From positions 50,834,001 to 50,898,000 of the forward strand of contig NC_134117.1 of assembly GCF_040939455.1 (NCBI RefSeq): 64,000 nt of DNA, written 5' to 3'. Shown here piece after piece: positions 37,926 through 49,760 of this stretch. This DNA comes from Microcebus murinus (taxonomy: Eukaryota > Chordata > Mammalia > Primates > Cheirogaleidae). Position numbers and translations under genes: made by a program. Below the pieces are notes generated by a model that was given only the letters and a program-made list of their open reading frames with translations, was not told the origin of the DNA and did not search any database. Positions within the stretch are counted from its first letter, which is position 1, and every line of letters begins with the position of its first letter.

Positions 37926-38934
37926 ACATTTCTCTATTTACTGAACTGCTTTTTGTTAATATTCAAATATAACATGGTTATGTTTTAATAATTTGATTTA
38001 CTTTCAAAATATCCTTATACTTTTATAAATACTTAAGGCATTACAATATGCTTTCTTTTTAAAAAGTACTTTCTGGATGTCTAGGAACTGCTGAAATTAA
38101 TTGCTTTGAAGAGGAAAAGACAGGTAAAGTTGAAATACAGAGTCCAACATAATTATCATACAGTTACTTTAGTTCAATTTCTTTTTAAGAGAAGAATCAA
38201 CTCTCAGAATATACTCGTAGAGTTTTTGGTTATAATGTACCTGATGGTCATCAAGCTCATTAAAACAAAAGTCTATTACCATCTTCCCTTCCTAAGGCAC
38301 AACCAATAAAATACATTGATCATGTGCTCATTCAATAACCCCAACCCCATCCCAAGTTCCTTCACCACAGTGCACCATAGTGTTTCACTACAACTTTAAA
38401 AACCATGTGTAAGGCAAGGTTTTCACCTTCCAGGACCTGATATAGTAGGGGAAGAGAATTATAACAGAAAGACCAGCAATGCAATTTATTTACTGAATGC
38501 CATGGACTGTGCTTGGTAGTACTAGAGTTCTTAACAAGATATGACTTAACAAAAGTGACCAGGGAATAATGAAGGAGATGGTATTTTAGCTTGGCAAATT
38601 TCAAGAAACAGAAATAGAAATATATCTCACAAAGATTGACTTTGAATTAATAAGAAGGATGAACTGGAGCAGGAAGATCAGTTAGAAAGCTATTGTCATA
38701 GTTCTCACATAGACCAGTAATGTTCTAACTGAAATGAAAACGAAGAATTTTAGATATAGAAGGAAACTAAGGGCCCAACAAAGAGTTTAAAGTAACTAGC
38801 TCAAAATCACACAGCTCTTTACAAAGGAGGTGAAAAGATAGAAGAGTTACTGAGAAAACAATCAATAAAATTTGGCAATTGAGTCAATGTTGGTACTACT
38901 ACTGGCAAGAAAGAAGATCTTAAAGTCAATCTAT
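37926..38934. other. Intron 2 stretch, weak MIR-like scrap near its end
   Basis: 38755-38825 (gaaactaagggcccaacaaa ... aaaatcacacagctc) is a weak reversed MIR. The remainder is unassigned. Confidence 0.45.
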
Positions 38935-39410
<476 letters not shown>

Positions 39411-39822
39411 TCAATCCAAGATTTGATCCTAGATGAGTTCAAGAACATTAACAAAGAAAAGGAGTCATCTTTGCACTTTGTTTTCAGAGAGATGGAGATA
39501 GATAGCTAACCTACATCATAAAGGTTTCCATTTCAAATGTTCCCTTTTTGTTCTCCACGATTTATCAGTTTTAAAATTTCAGATATATATTTGTCCTTGA
39601 TTTTCTTCAAGTATAAATTTCTACCTTTGTTAAGTATCATATTAACAGTGGACGCATTATTTATTAACAACATACTGTGTATTTATATACTAAGCCAAAA
39701 ATTTACTCAGATTGGTGTGAAAATAACTATAAACATAAAATAAGAATAAAAAGGTATAATCTGACACGTTTTATTTTAACTTTTAAGTTTAGCTCATCAT
39801 TTTGAAAGGGGCAGGGCAGGGT
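39411..39822. other. Intron 2 stretch without recognised features
   Basis: AT-rich; nothing supported. Confidence 0.5.
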
Positions 39823-40510
39823 TTAACACATTGACTGCTACACTAGAAAAAAATTTTTTTCCTTTGGGGCCACAGTGTTTTATTATAAAACTTAAAAAAC
39901 AGGAAAATGCTTCATGAGGCCCCAAGCTCAAAACTAGCCAACAGGCCGGGCGCTGTGGCTCACGCCTGTAATCCTAGCTCTTGGGAGGCCGAGGCGGGCG
40001 GATTGCTCAAGGTCAGGAGTTCAAAACCAGCCTGAGCGAGACCCCGTCTCTACTATAAATAGAAAGGAATTAATTGGCCAACTGATATATATATAAAAAA
40101 TTAGCCGGGCATGGTGGCGCATGCCTGTAGTCCCAGCTACCCGGGAGGCTGAGGCAGAAGGATCACTCGAGCCTAGGAGTTTGAGGTTGCTGTGAGCTAG
40201 GCTGACGCCACGGCACTCACTCTAGCCCGGGCAACAAAGTGAGACTCTGTCTCAAAAAAAAAAAAAAAAAAAAAAAAAACTAGCCAACATATGTAACTCA
40301 CGCGTCTCTTCACCTTGGGAGCCACTTTAACTATTAACTATTTGTAAAGTTGCATATAACTCACACACAGAAAACAATAAAAAATAACAAATTTTTCATT
40401 ACATTAGAAAGGATCCTTTTGTTTTCGAAGTTTTTATTCTATTTTTGTAATAAAACACCATGGACCCAAGGGGAAAAAATTTTTCCCTAGTGTGACAGTC
40501 AATGTGTTAA
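39823..40510. mobile_element. piggyBac-like MITE with TTAA duplications, split by an Alu
   Basis: TTAA at 39823-39826 and 40507-40510 bounds inverted ends of about 65 bp: cacattgactgctacactag on the left against cacattgactgtcacactag on the right read in reverse, each followed by an A-run/T-run palindrome and tgttttatta. TTAA target duplication is the hallmark of piggyBac transposons. Removing the nested Alu and one of its duplications leaves about 340 bp with no coding capacity, so this is a non-autonomous element. Such elements are reported from mouse lemur. The family name is not assigned here. Confidence 0.85.
39944..40276 (+). repeat. Alu, plus, 'gcgctgtgg' subfamily, inside the MITE
   Basis: Target duplication aaactagccaaca at 39931-39943 and 40277-40289. 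Shares diagnostic changes with the 62650 copy: gcgctgtggctc, ctagctcttggg, ccaactgatata and atcactcgagcc. Confidence 0.96.
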
Positions 40511-41097
40511 TGTGTTTAAAGTGTGACTAAGTAGTATTTATTCAAGTGTCCATATTTGTCAAAATATCAGTATACAACCTGTAACTTATAATTATTCATC
40601 ATTAAACTTTTTGAAATCAATGACCAATCTAACATCCATCATTAATGTGCTCATAAGAAAAAAAAGGCATCTTTAACTCTTTTATTTTTTGGTATTCATT
40701 ATATCTTTAAAGTCTGAAGGTAAAAGAACCCAATCCATTCTATATCTTGCTCCAATACAGCATTACCTTAAAGCACCACAAATACTTTTTGAAATTTTGG
40801 CATGGTCTTTTCTCAAAGAGCTCCCTTCCACAAGGTAACTGAAGACTAAAGGCAAAGAAGTACTTTCATGTGTAGCACAATGTCAGGGATATAGTAAGAA
40901 GATAGCTGTTTGTTAAATAAATGCCTAAACTTCAGCTGTACATGAAAAAAGATCTGTATTGTCTTTCTGGAGGCAAATATGGAAACACCATAGTTTCTAT
41001 ATAGGACAACATAACAGGCAAATATGAAAACAGCCTAATATCCACATTACTGTAAGGCAGACCTAAATTTAAATTCCCACTCTAATATTTTTTCTCC
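40511..41097. other. Intron 2 stretch without recognised features
   Basis: No repeat or gene recognised. Confidence 0.5.
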
Positions 41098-41330
41098 TTT
41101 TAAGCAAACATTTATTGAATATTTTACACATGCCAGGCACTGTTCTTTGTACTATGTGTGTTATCTCACTTAATCCTTACAACCATCCTTAGGAGCTTGG
41201 CATGATTATCCTAATTTTATAGAAGACAACACTGAGGCACAAAGAAGCTAAGCAATGTGACCAAGATAACACATATAAGAAGCAATAGAGCAAGGATTTA
41301 TCTCTAAGCACTCTTAATTCCAGAGCCTAT
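41098..41330 (-). repeat. MIR element, minus, nearly full length
   Basis: aacatttattgaatatttta, atgccaggcactgttctttg, cacttaatccttacaaccat, aacactgaggcacaaagaag and gcaatgtgaccaagataaca give the reversed MIR from tail to core. Confidence 0.9.
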
Positions 41331-41498
41331 CTTTTAAAAAAAATTTGAACAGGTAACATATTGTTTAAAGAAAGATACACAATGAAAAGTCTACCATTCA
41401 TGTCCTCCATCAACCTAGTTATCACCATTTCTGTTCCATCTCTGCACCAAGAGTAACCAACTATATTAATTGTATGTATCCTTCCAGTGTTTATCCTT

Positions 41499-41647
41499 CC
41501 TCAACCCCCAGTCCACAGACCGGTACCAATCCACAGCCTGCTAGGGACCAACTAACTGCAGAGCTCTGCCCACCCCCAACCCCCATCAGTGGAAAAACTA
41601 TCTGCCATAAAACCGGTCCCTGGTGCCAAAAAGGTTGGGGACTGCTG
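41499..41647 (-). mobile_element. Non-autonomous hAT-type element (MER-like), minus
   Basis: ctcaacccccagtccacaga, ccggtaccaatccacagcct at one end and ggtgccaaaaaggttgggga at the other. Same family as 29706-29886, opposite orientation, internally deleted, inserted in the old L1M. Confidence 0.72.
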
Positions 41648-42821
41648 TTATGCATCTATAAACAAATGTAAATGTATATTTTTCTTTTTTAACGAAAATA
41701 TAGCTCTGTCCAATGTTCTACACTTTATTCTTTTTACTTAATGTATACTACAGATTTTTCCCGTCAGAATACAAAAAACTGCTTCATTTTTTTCACAACT
41801 ACGTAGTATTACATTGACTGGATGGACCATAATTTATCTTACCAGTTCCCAAAAGACAGACATTAAGGTTGTTTCTAATATTTTGCCTTATAAGCAATGT
41901 TGCAGTACATGCCATTTTGTACATGTACAAATAAATGGCTATTTTCTGAAAATAGGACTTCTTAGATAAAAAGAGTAATGTCCATTTGTAATTCTGACAT
42001 AGGCTGGACAATCCCTCTATAGTTTTTCAATTTATACTAATACAAACAACATATGAATACATTTTTACTGATAATCTCATCATACAGTGTTTTATGAAAC
42101 TTAAGGATTTTTGTTAACCTGATATGTGAAAAATTATACGTCAGTGACTGTTTTTCATTTCTCTTAATATGAATGAGGTTGAACAGTCAGTATTCATCTG
42201 TTTAAAACCACTTGTATTTCTTTTCTGTCAACTGCCTGTTTCATATCCTTTGCCCATTTTGCTATTGGGTTATCTTATCAATTTCTGGGAGTGCTTTATA
42301 TCTGGAACATTAATGCTCTGATTGTAATGAGTCATAAATACTTTTCCTTGTCTTTTTAACTTTGTTTACAGTGATCTCTGCCTAGCAAAATTATTTTTAC
42401 TTTCATGTAGTTTATCTTTCCTTCTACACCTGTTAGTGTTTTAGTCAAAAAGGCTTTCCTTTGAAAGTCATGTACTGTACTTGAGAATATTTAAAATATT
42501 TTTTAAAAGGCCTTTCTGATTCCAATAATAAACAAATGTGCCTGTTTTCTTTGAAGACTTCTATTAGTCTTTACATTTAAATATTTGATTCATTTGGAAT
42601 TTACCCAAATATACACAGAGAGTAAGGTATGAACCCAACATTTTTATTTTCCAGAATGCAGATGATGTTCCTACTTATTCCAAGACCATTTATTTAGCAG
42701 TCCTCACTTGAATCTTTTCCCCCACTGATTTAAGATGATCTGGATCTATGTTTTTGCTTAGTAGTCTGTTTTACTGGTTTACTGTCTATTTGTGATCCAG
42801 TTTTAACTGCTAGGACTTTAA

Positions 42822-43094
42822 GGCCAGGCATGGTGGCTGACACCTGTAATCCTAGCACTCTGGGAGGCTTGAGGCAGGGGATTACTTGAGGTCAGGAGTT
42901 CAAGACCAGCCTGAGCAAGAGCAAGACCCTGTATCTACTAAGAATAGAAAAATTAGGCATGCGCCTGTAGTTCCAGCTACTCAGGAGGCTGAGGCAAGAT
43001 CTTGGGCCCAGGTGTTTGAGGTTGCAGTGAGCTACAATAACACCACTGCACTCTATCCAGGGTGACAGAGCAAGACTCCATCTCAAAAAAAAAA
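42822..43094 (+). repeat. Alu, plus, shortened
   Basis: ggccaggcatggtggctgac to A10. The segment between ctaagaatagaaaaattag and gcatgcgcctgtag is lost, and it has no lemur-type insert. Right-arm end cactgcactctatccagggtgacag is the older form. Confidence 0.9.
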
Positions 43095-43451
43095 CTTTAA
43101 AATTAAAACATATTAATATTATATATGTTACTGTTCTTACTTTTTAGAGTTTTTCATTTGTCTTATAACCCAAAAAACCACTTGGTGTTTTTATTAGAAT
43201 CACATTAAATTTATAAATTCATTAGAGAAAACTGGCAGGTTGATGTAGTTAAGTATCCCTAACCACAAATGTGGTTTTCATTTGTTCAAGTTTATTGTGT
43301 CCCTCAGTAGTGCTTTCAAGCCTTCTTCATCTAAGTATTGCACATTTCTTCCTAGTTTATTCCCAGGTTATTTTATCTTTTTCTTACTATTATAAATGGT
43401 GTCTTTTCTTCCATTTTTTTTTCTAATTGGCTCTTATTTCCACTAAGTTTT

Positions 43452-43784
43452 TTTTTTTTTTTTTTTTTTGAGACAGAGTCTCGCTTTCTTGCCTAGGCTA
43501 GAGTGAGTGCCATGGCGTCAGCCTAGCTCATAGCAACCTCAAACTCCTGGGCTCAAGCAATCCTCCTGCCTCAGCCTCCCGAGTAGCTGGGACTACAGGC
43601 ACGAGCCACCATGCCCGGCTGATTTTTATATTATATATATTAGTTGGCCAATTAGTTTCTTTCTATTTTTATGGTAGAGACGGGGTCTCGCTCAGGCTGG
43701 TTTTGAACTCCTGACCTTGAGCAATCCGCCCGCCTCGGCCTCCCAGAGTGCTAGGATTATAGGCGTGAGCCACCGCGCCCGGCC
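43452..43784 (-). repeat. Alu, minus, 'ccataaaaatag' subfamily
   Basis: Target duplication tccactaagtttt at 43439-43451 and 43785-43797. A nearly undiverged copy with a long T-run. Confidence 0.96.
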
Positions 43785-43794
43785 TCCACTAAGT

Positions 43795-43935
43795 TTTAAT
43801 TGTGACTTTGGGAGAGTTACTTAACCTTTTGAAGTCTTATTTTCCTCACTAAAACATATACTTTCTGGGGTAGCTGTTAAGACTTTTGAATAATGCCTGG
43901 TGCATAATGAAGGTTCACTGTTACTATTTTTGAAT
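43795..43935 (+). repeat. MIR element, plus
   Basis: tgactttgggagagttactt, aaccttttgaagtcttattt and atgcctggtgcataatgaag give the MIR core to 3' end. Confidence 0.75.
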
Positions 43936-44097
43936 ATCAACATTGTGGTATATGAATAATGTATTCTAAATATTTCTTATTAAATTTCTCTCTGTTAAGA
44001 AGGGGATTTTTAAAAAATATATAAAATTTTCTCCAATTACATGGTTTGCATATTTCTTCTCCCTATACAGTGCCATACCAACTTCTAAATGTCCCCT

Positions 44098-44421
44098 GGC
44101 TGGGTGCAGTGGCTCACACCTGTAATCCTAGCACTCTGGGAGGCCAAGGCAGGCAGATCGTGCTAGGTCAGGAGTTCAAAATCAGCCTGAGCAAGAGCGA
44201 GACCCAGTCTCTACTATAAATAGAAAGAAATCAATCGGCCAACTAAAAATATATATAGAAAAAATTAGCCAGGCATGGTGGCGTGTGCCTGTATTCCCAG
44301 CTACTCAGGGGGCTGAGGCAGCAGGATTGCTTGAGCCCAGGAGTTTGAGGTTGCTGTGAGCTAGGCTAATGCCATGGCACTCTAGCCCAGGCAACAAAAT
44401 GAGACTCTGTCTCAAAAAAAA
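44098..44421 (+). repeat. Alu (lemur-type), plus
   Basis: ggctgggtgcagtggctcac to A9. Both arms and the lemur-type insert are present. Confidence 0.93.
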
Positions 44422-45455
44422 GACTTTAAAAAAAAATAAATATTCCCTTCTCCCCTATTTCCAGTTGCAGAGGCTTACTCAACTCTCCAACTGGGTATAC
44501 AAATAGACCTATGTTCAGGCAGAGCTTTTACAACAATCAGTCAGGCTTTTACCTAATTACTCTTCAGAGGATAAAGGTAGGTTCATGATGTTCACTTCTA
44601 TTAGAGATCCTAGTTATGACATCTATAGCTGAGTGATTAAGTTCTTGGGATCAACTGTGAGAAACAGTTTAAGCTCTCCTTTACCCTTGTCATTTCATCC
44701 TAAAAAAAAAAAAAAGCACACACTTTTTCTAACAACTTATAAAGAGGCTAAACTTTTCTTCAATTGTTTTCAGAGGCTCCTAATTCTGCTCCTTAGGACC
44801 TCTTTTAGCCATACCCTGTTCCTTCCCGACTCCCATGTCCCTTTCACAGAAACAATAGCATTATCTCAGAGGGCATATTTCCCAGTTCTTGTCTACACTG
44901 CCAATGCATATATCCAATTTACTCATAAAATTATTATACTTCAGGTATAATAATAACTAGTGGAATCAAAACCAACTTGCATCTATGTCACTGCATCTTA
45001 TAACTTCAAAAACCTTGTTTCCAGTAAGACCTGGAAGAAAGTCATGAAGTCAAACATAGTAATTAAGGTTTATGTCAGCTAACCAAGAAAAACCAAATGA
45101 ACCTATTAATAAAATTCAAATACGCAGGCTATCAGATGGCACCTGGAAAATAGATATTTTCACTTTATTTGCATATAAAAATTCAAGTTTATAATATATG
45201 AAGTAGAATAGGAAACCATTTAGGTCACTTTAAATTTACAAAGGTTAATTTATATCACCAGGTATTCCAAACAGTCTCCCAAAAGCAGAAAATTGAGTAT
45301 TGTTAATGGCTTTTTAATTATTTGATAGAATGGAATCAGGGAGAAATTTACAGTTGGAATGTTAGCCTACTCTGAACTAAAGATAAAACAAAATTGGAAA
45401 TAAAACATAATCATGCCTTTAGCCCTGATCATTCCCACCATTTAAAGTACTAAAT
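44422..45455. other. Intron 2 stretch without recognised features
   Basis: A 105-codon plus-strand open frame at 44633-44950 has no domain and crosses an A13 run. I do not support it as a gene. Confidence 0.5.
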
Positions 45456-46215
45456 TTCTTACTGCTCACTGAATATTGCTATCAAGTTCACAACAAAATT
45501 CACTTCACCTGAATCTTTTATCTTTCCTTCTAAAACAAAATAGTTAACATACCTCCTCCTCTTCCTGAATTCCCTATTTCTATTAGTTAATGATCTGCCT
45601 AGGATCATACCTGACTCTTCTCTTTACATTTATGATTCATTTCAATCTGGTTACCAAAACCTGTCCATTCTTTCTGTCTTCCTAAATCTCTCCTTCATTT
45701 ATCTGCTCCTTTCTTGGAGGACTATCATCACAACCTAACTAATTTTTTCCAAATCCTCTCCCCTCCAATCTTCCCTTAATAAACCCAAGATAATTCCCAT
45801 TACAAACTATCAATGGATATTCACCAAATTAAATTCAAGCTGCTTAATTTGATTAATTCTATAATCTGACCTCAATTTTACCTTTCTAACCTTCTTGCTC
45901 ACTGTTCTCAGACATTTCAGTTCAAAGGGTTATTATTCCTTTATGAGGCTTCAAACTTGCCTATTGCCATTTGAGCTGCATTAACTATAAAGCACTCTTC
46001 ATTCTTTCTTCTTTAAAACACCATATATCCTTCCAGCTCATATGCTGTCTCTCCTATAGAAATTCACCTACAATTCACTTCATCCTAAATTGCTATACCA
46101 TCTCTACACAGCACTCCTGTTTATGCATCCTATAATACTTAGCATATCTGATAGATATGCATTTCTATTATGTGTGTTTTCACTTCCCTACTAGATCTTT
46201 AAATGATATTCATTA
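45456..46215 (+). mobile_element. L2-like LINE fragment, plus
   Basis: Same order as 19481-20640: cataccctgactc-type phrase, tgctcactgttctcagacat, tatgaggcttcaaacttgcc, agcactcttcattctttctt and acagcactcctgtttatgca. Confidence 0.55.
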
Positions 46216-47158
46216 CATTAGACTCAAAAGGAATACATTTTAAAACTTTCATTTACAAATATCTTATTAACTTTGTAAAATGAGACACAACTGTGCCTAA
46301 ATTTTTAAAATAAATTCAGTTATCATGTTTTCTGGATTTGCTAAAAGTAAAGATGCTCCTTTTTCCTAAAGAAATAAACTGAAATGCAAATAGACTAAAC
46401 TGATATATATATTCATGGCAGTATTACTTGTAACAAAAATCTGGAAATAAATTCCAAAAAAAAGAACACAAATAAATTTTGGGACATCTAAATGATGAAA
46501 TGTTAAATTATCATTAACAATATCCCTAAACAATATTTTAAAACATGGGAAAATACTTACTAAATTATTATTCAACTATTAAAAAAAGTTGAGATATGAG
46601 AACATACTCCCAGTCTGTAATCAGAAACATGTATGAATATAGAAAAGGTTCCAAATAACAACAGTATTATTCTATGCATGACAGCATTATAGTTGATTTT
46701 TACTTTCCTATATTTTCCAAGTTCTCTACCAAGAACATGTGATATTTTTATAATTAGAAAACAATTATGAAAAATTAAAAATGTATTATTTCAGAATAAG
46801 ATGACACCTAGCAAAATAATAAAATGAGGCTAAATTTAGACACTAACAAAAAAGTAACTAAGACATTTTCAAATAATTTGTAAAAAACCAATTACTAAAG
46901 GATTCTAGAATGCTTTTTATGGCTAAGAAAAGCTAAACGAAAATTTTGCCATGCTAGAAATGAAGCCAAGAATAAGTCTAAATAAATAAAATATTATGGA
47001 TTAAACAATAAGTGACCAAAATTCAAGAAATTTTAAGAAATTTTGTTAAAACAAAAATAACTCCAAATAGTTTTTGCATAATTACACACAGCACAGGGTT
47101 TTCTTATATATACAGTAACTATCACAATTCATTAAGATTTAAAAATAATTATTGCCTT
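46216..47158. other. Intron 2 unique AT-rich stretch
   Basis: No gene or clear repeat. Some L1-like phrasing on plus near 46380-46560 (gcagtattacttgtaacaaa) is weak. Confidence 0.45.
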
Positions 47159-47325
47159 CTTTTTTTAAGAGAGGGTCTTGCTATGTTGCCCAGGTGGAAG
47201 TGCAGTGGCTATCTACAGGCACAACCAATGCATACTACTGCCTTGAACTCCTGGCCCTTAAATGATCGTTCCACCTCAATCTCCTGAGTAGCTGGGACTA
47301 CAAGCATACACCACCATGTCCTCCA
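47159..47325 (-). repeat. Monomeric Alu-related element (FLAM-like), minus
   Basis: agagagggtcttgctatgtt ... gtagctgggactacaagcat. Flanks aattattgcctt and aattactgcctt are its target duplication. Confidence 0.85.
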
Positions 47326-48369
47326 ACAATTACTGCCTTTTTAATTCTATCAGCACAACAACAACAACAAAAAAGCAAGGAAGCAGATAAACCATGGGCT
47401 CATTAATATGGTTTCTTTATTAATGCTACCCCTTTTTCTACTAACACAATCCTAGCCCAAATAAAACCTTGTAACAACATTTGAGTATATCTCCTCTCTT
47501 TGGTTGTCTTTAATATGTACCCAAAGTACCTGATATATTTCACATCCTAAGGAAAACAGAAGTGACTCTGATTTGTTTCTCCTATATTTAAAAAATACAT
47601 GTGGTTTGTAAGAAACAAGCTTTAACAACAGTGCTACATTTATATGACATATTGGGGACATGGAACTGTAAGAATCCTTACTAAGGAGATGTTGAAAACT
47701 ATACCACTTAGACTGCCATCTCCAACAGGAATCCTTGGTAACTGCCCAAACTGTGAAACTGAAATCTGCCATACTCCTGATCTTTTAAGGAAAGTATATG
47801 GTTCACTTCCAATCATGTAAAAACACTAACATACCAATGAGAAAATCATTGGTTCCAAATCCTTTAAAGAAGCCTCCATTTGTTAAACTGTTCAAATTAA
47901 GCATCTACTACTATTATTGTCTTCTGTGGGTTAAGAGTTTTATAAAGCATTCACCAAACCAATGCATCCTAGAGAGAGATGCATGTATCAACATGGCAGG
48001 CTTGATACAACATAACCATTATAATTAATCCAAGTTCCAAGGTTAGCCACCAAATCCATTCTGCATGGCAGTTATAATGGATCTTGGATTGTAGTGCAGC
48101 AGAGCAGTTAGACAAAAAAGTGGTATAGTGACAATATTAAGTTTTTGTTTGTCTAAATATTCTTCATACCACACAGGGTTACAATGAAGTACCAAAGTGG
48201 TATCGCAATGCAAGCATCTGTAGGCCATCAAATAGAATGGCAAGGAAATAATCCATGCATTAGCATTTGATCTGCCTCAAACAAAAGGTATCACTGTAAA
48301 TAATTCTAAACATAAGCACAATTTAGCAAATAAGGTAGTAGACTGGTAGACTTATACTTTCAGATTCAA

Positions 48370-48580
48370 TTTTTAGCTGTTCACCAGTCACCTGCTATTT
48401 TGACAAGTTACTTACCAACTTGTGCTGCCTTTTCTCCGAAAATTTATCCCCTAAGATGAGGATAATTCTTGCAAATTGTGTCACAAGGATTTTGAAAGGA
48501 ACCATGAGTTATTGTGTAATGCTCTTGAAATTCCTCAGATGTAGGGTCCTACACAAAGTAAAGTATTATTATACATCTCT
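48370..48580 (+). repeat. Probable MIR element, plus
   Basis: ttgacaagttacttaccaac, cctaagatgaggataattct and gtcctacacaaagtaaagta follow MIR order with divergence. Confidence 0.55.
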
Positions 48581-49559
48581 CTAACAGTAGTCATCTGTTT
48601 GCATTATGATTTTTCTTCCCTACCCTTGACATTGTGGTTTTTGGGCACTAACCTTTCTCAAAGTAAAGTGTCCAAAGCAAGCCTTCACTCCTAACCCAAG
48701 TAATTATTTTTTTCAAATCTTCCTATCATCCATATCTTTCTCTTCCTTAGAAGGTATTGTGAAAATTAGAAATTATAAAACATAATGAGCTCCTTTGGTT
48801 TTATATGCTATGGTTCAGTAAGAAATATGTGGGACAACTGGGTATTTTTAATCAACTCTTAAGTGGATATCTTTATTTCCAATAGTTACATATTTATTTT
48901 CCTTTATTACTTTTTAAATTTCCACTCTATTTTACGGAGCAGTTCTTTTATAGATTTATGTGTTATGAACAAAGAGAACAGGTCAGAAAATGAAGCAGCA
49001 AGAAAGGCAAGCAAGTAATTATTGTTATGTGACCAAAAAGCTTTTATTGGAGTGACCCAACAGTAGAAATTACTATTTTGGGATATGAGAAACGTAGAAA
49101 GAATGCTCATCATCTTTATATTTTCTGTAAAACAGTTGAACATAAACTACAATAAATTTTATCATACTATTAAAATTTTAGCCTGTTACTGGCTTTGCTA
49201 ATCAAGTCAGTCTTCCATTCAAGAATACACTACACATTTTGAATTTTTTAGTTAGTGTTAGCATTGATATTATGTCTTGAAAACAGAACTCTCGATCTTC
49301 TTATACAGTTCTTAAAATGACTTGAGTGTATGCACAAAGGAGAAGAATAATAAAACATGGTGTCTTCATTATATAACCTTAGTTATAAAATAATAATTTT
49401 TTAAAGATTTTTTTAACTCTTAGAATTACATTATAATAAAATACTGACAGAAACTAGTTTCCTCCTAGGTGAACAAATATTCCTCTACCTTCTAAATATG
49501 GCAAGGGAAATAAATGCTTTGTGGGATAAAGATAAAAACCACAGGATTTAGAGTGGTCT

Positions 49560-49760
49560 CTTAACATTTGCTAACCTAGTGACTCAGTCTCTTAAATCTC
49601 TTTTAAGTTCAGTTTCTTCATGTGTAAAATAGGGATAGTAACACCTGATCTAGCTACCACACAAGACTGTTATGAGGATTAAATGAGATACTCCATTTGA
49701 AAGAATTTTGTAAACCACAAAAAGCTACTTAACAGTCCTTTATGACAGAACTCCACATTA
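49560..49760 (+). repeat. MIR element, plus
   Basis: tcagtttcttcatgtgtaaa, atagggatagtaacacctga, gttatgaggattaaatgaga and aattttgtaaaccac follow MIR. Confidence 0.85.

Larger units (their letters stand above)
41340..43445 (-). mobile_element. Old L1M, minus, interrupted by a hAT element and an Alu
   Basis: Reads in reverse from the 3' UTR (ctttttacttaatgtatact, attgactggatggaccataa, agcaatgttgcagtacatgc) through ORF2 3' (tttgcccattttgctattgg) into ORF2 (tcattagagaaaactggcag, cattgttcaagtttattgtg-like). Diverged and without frames. Confidence 0.75.
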
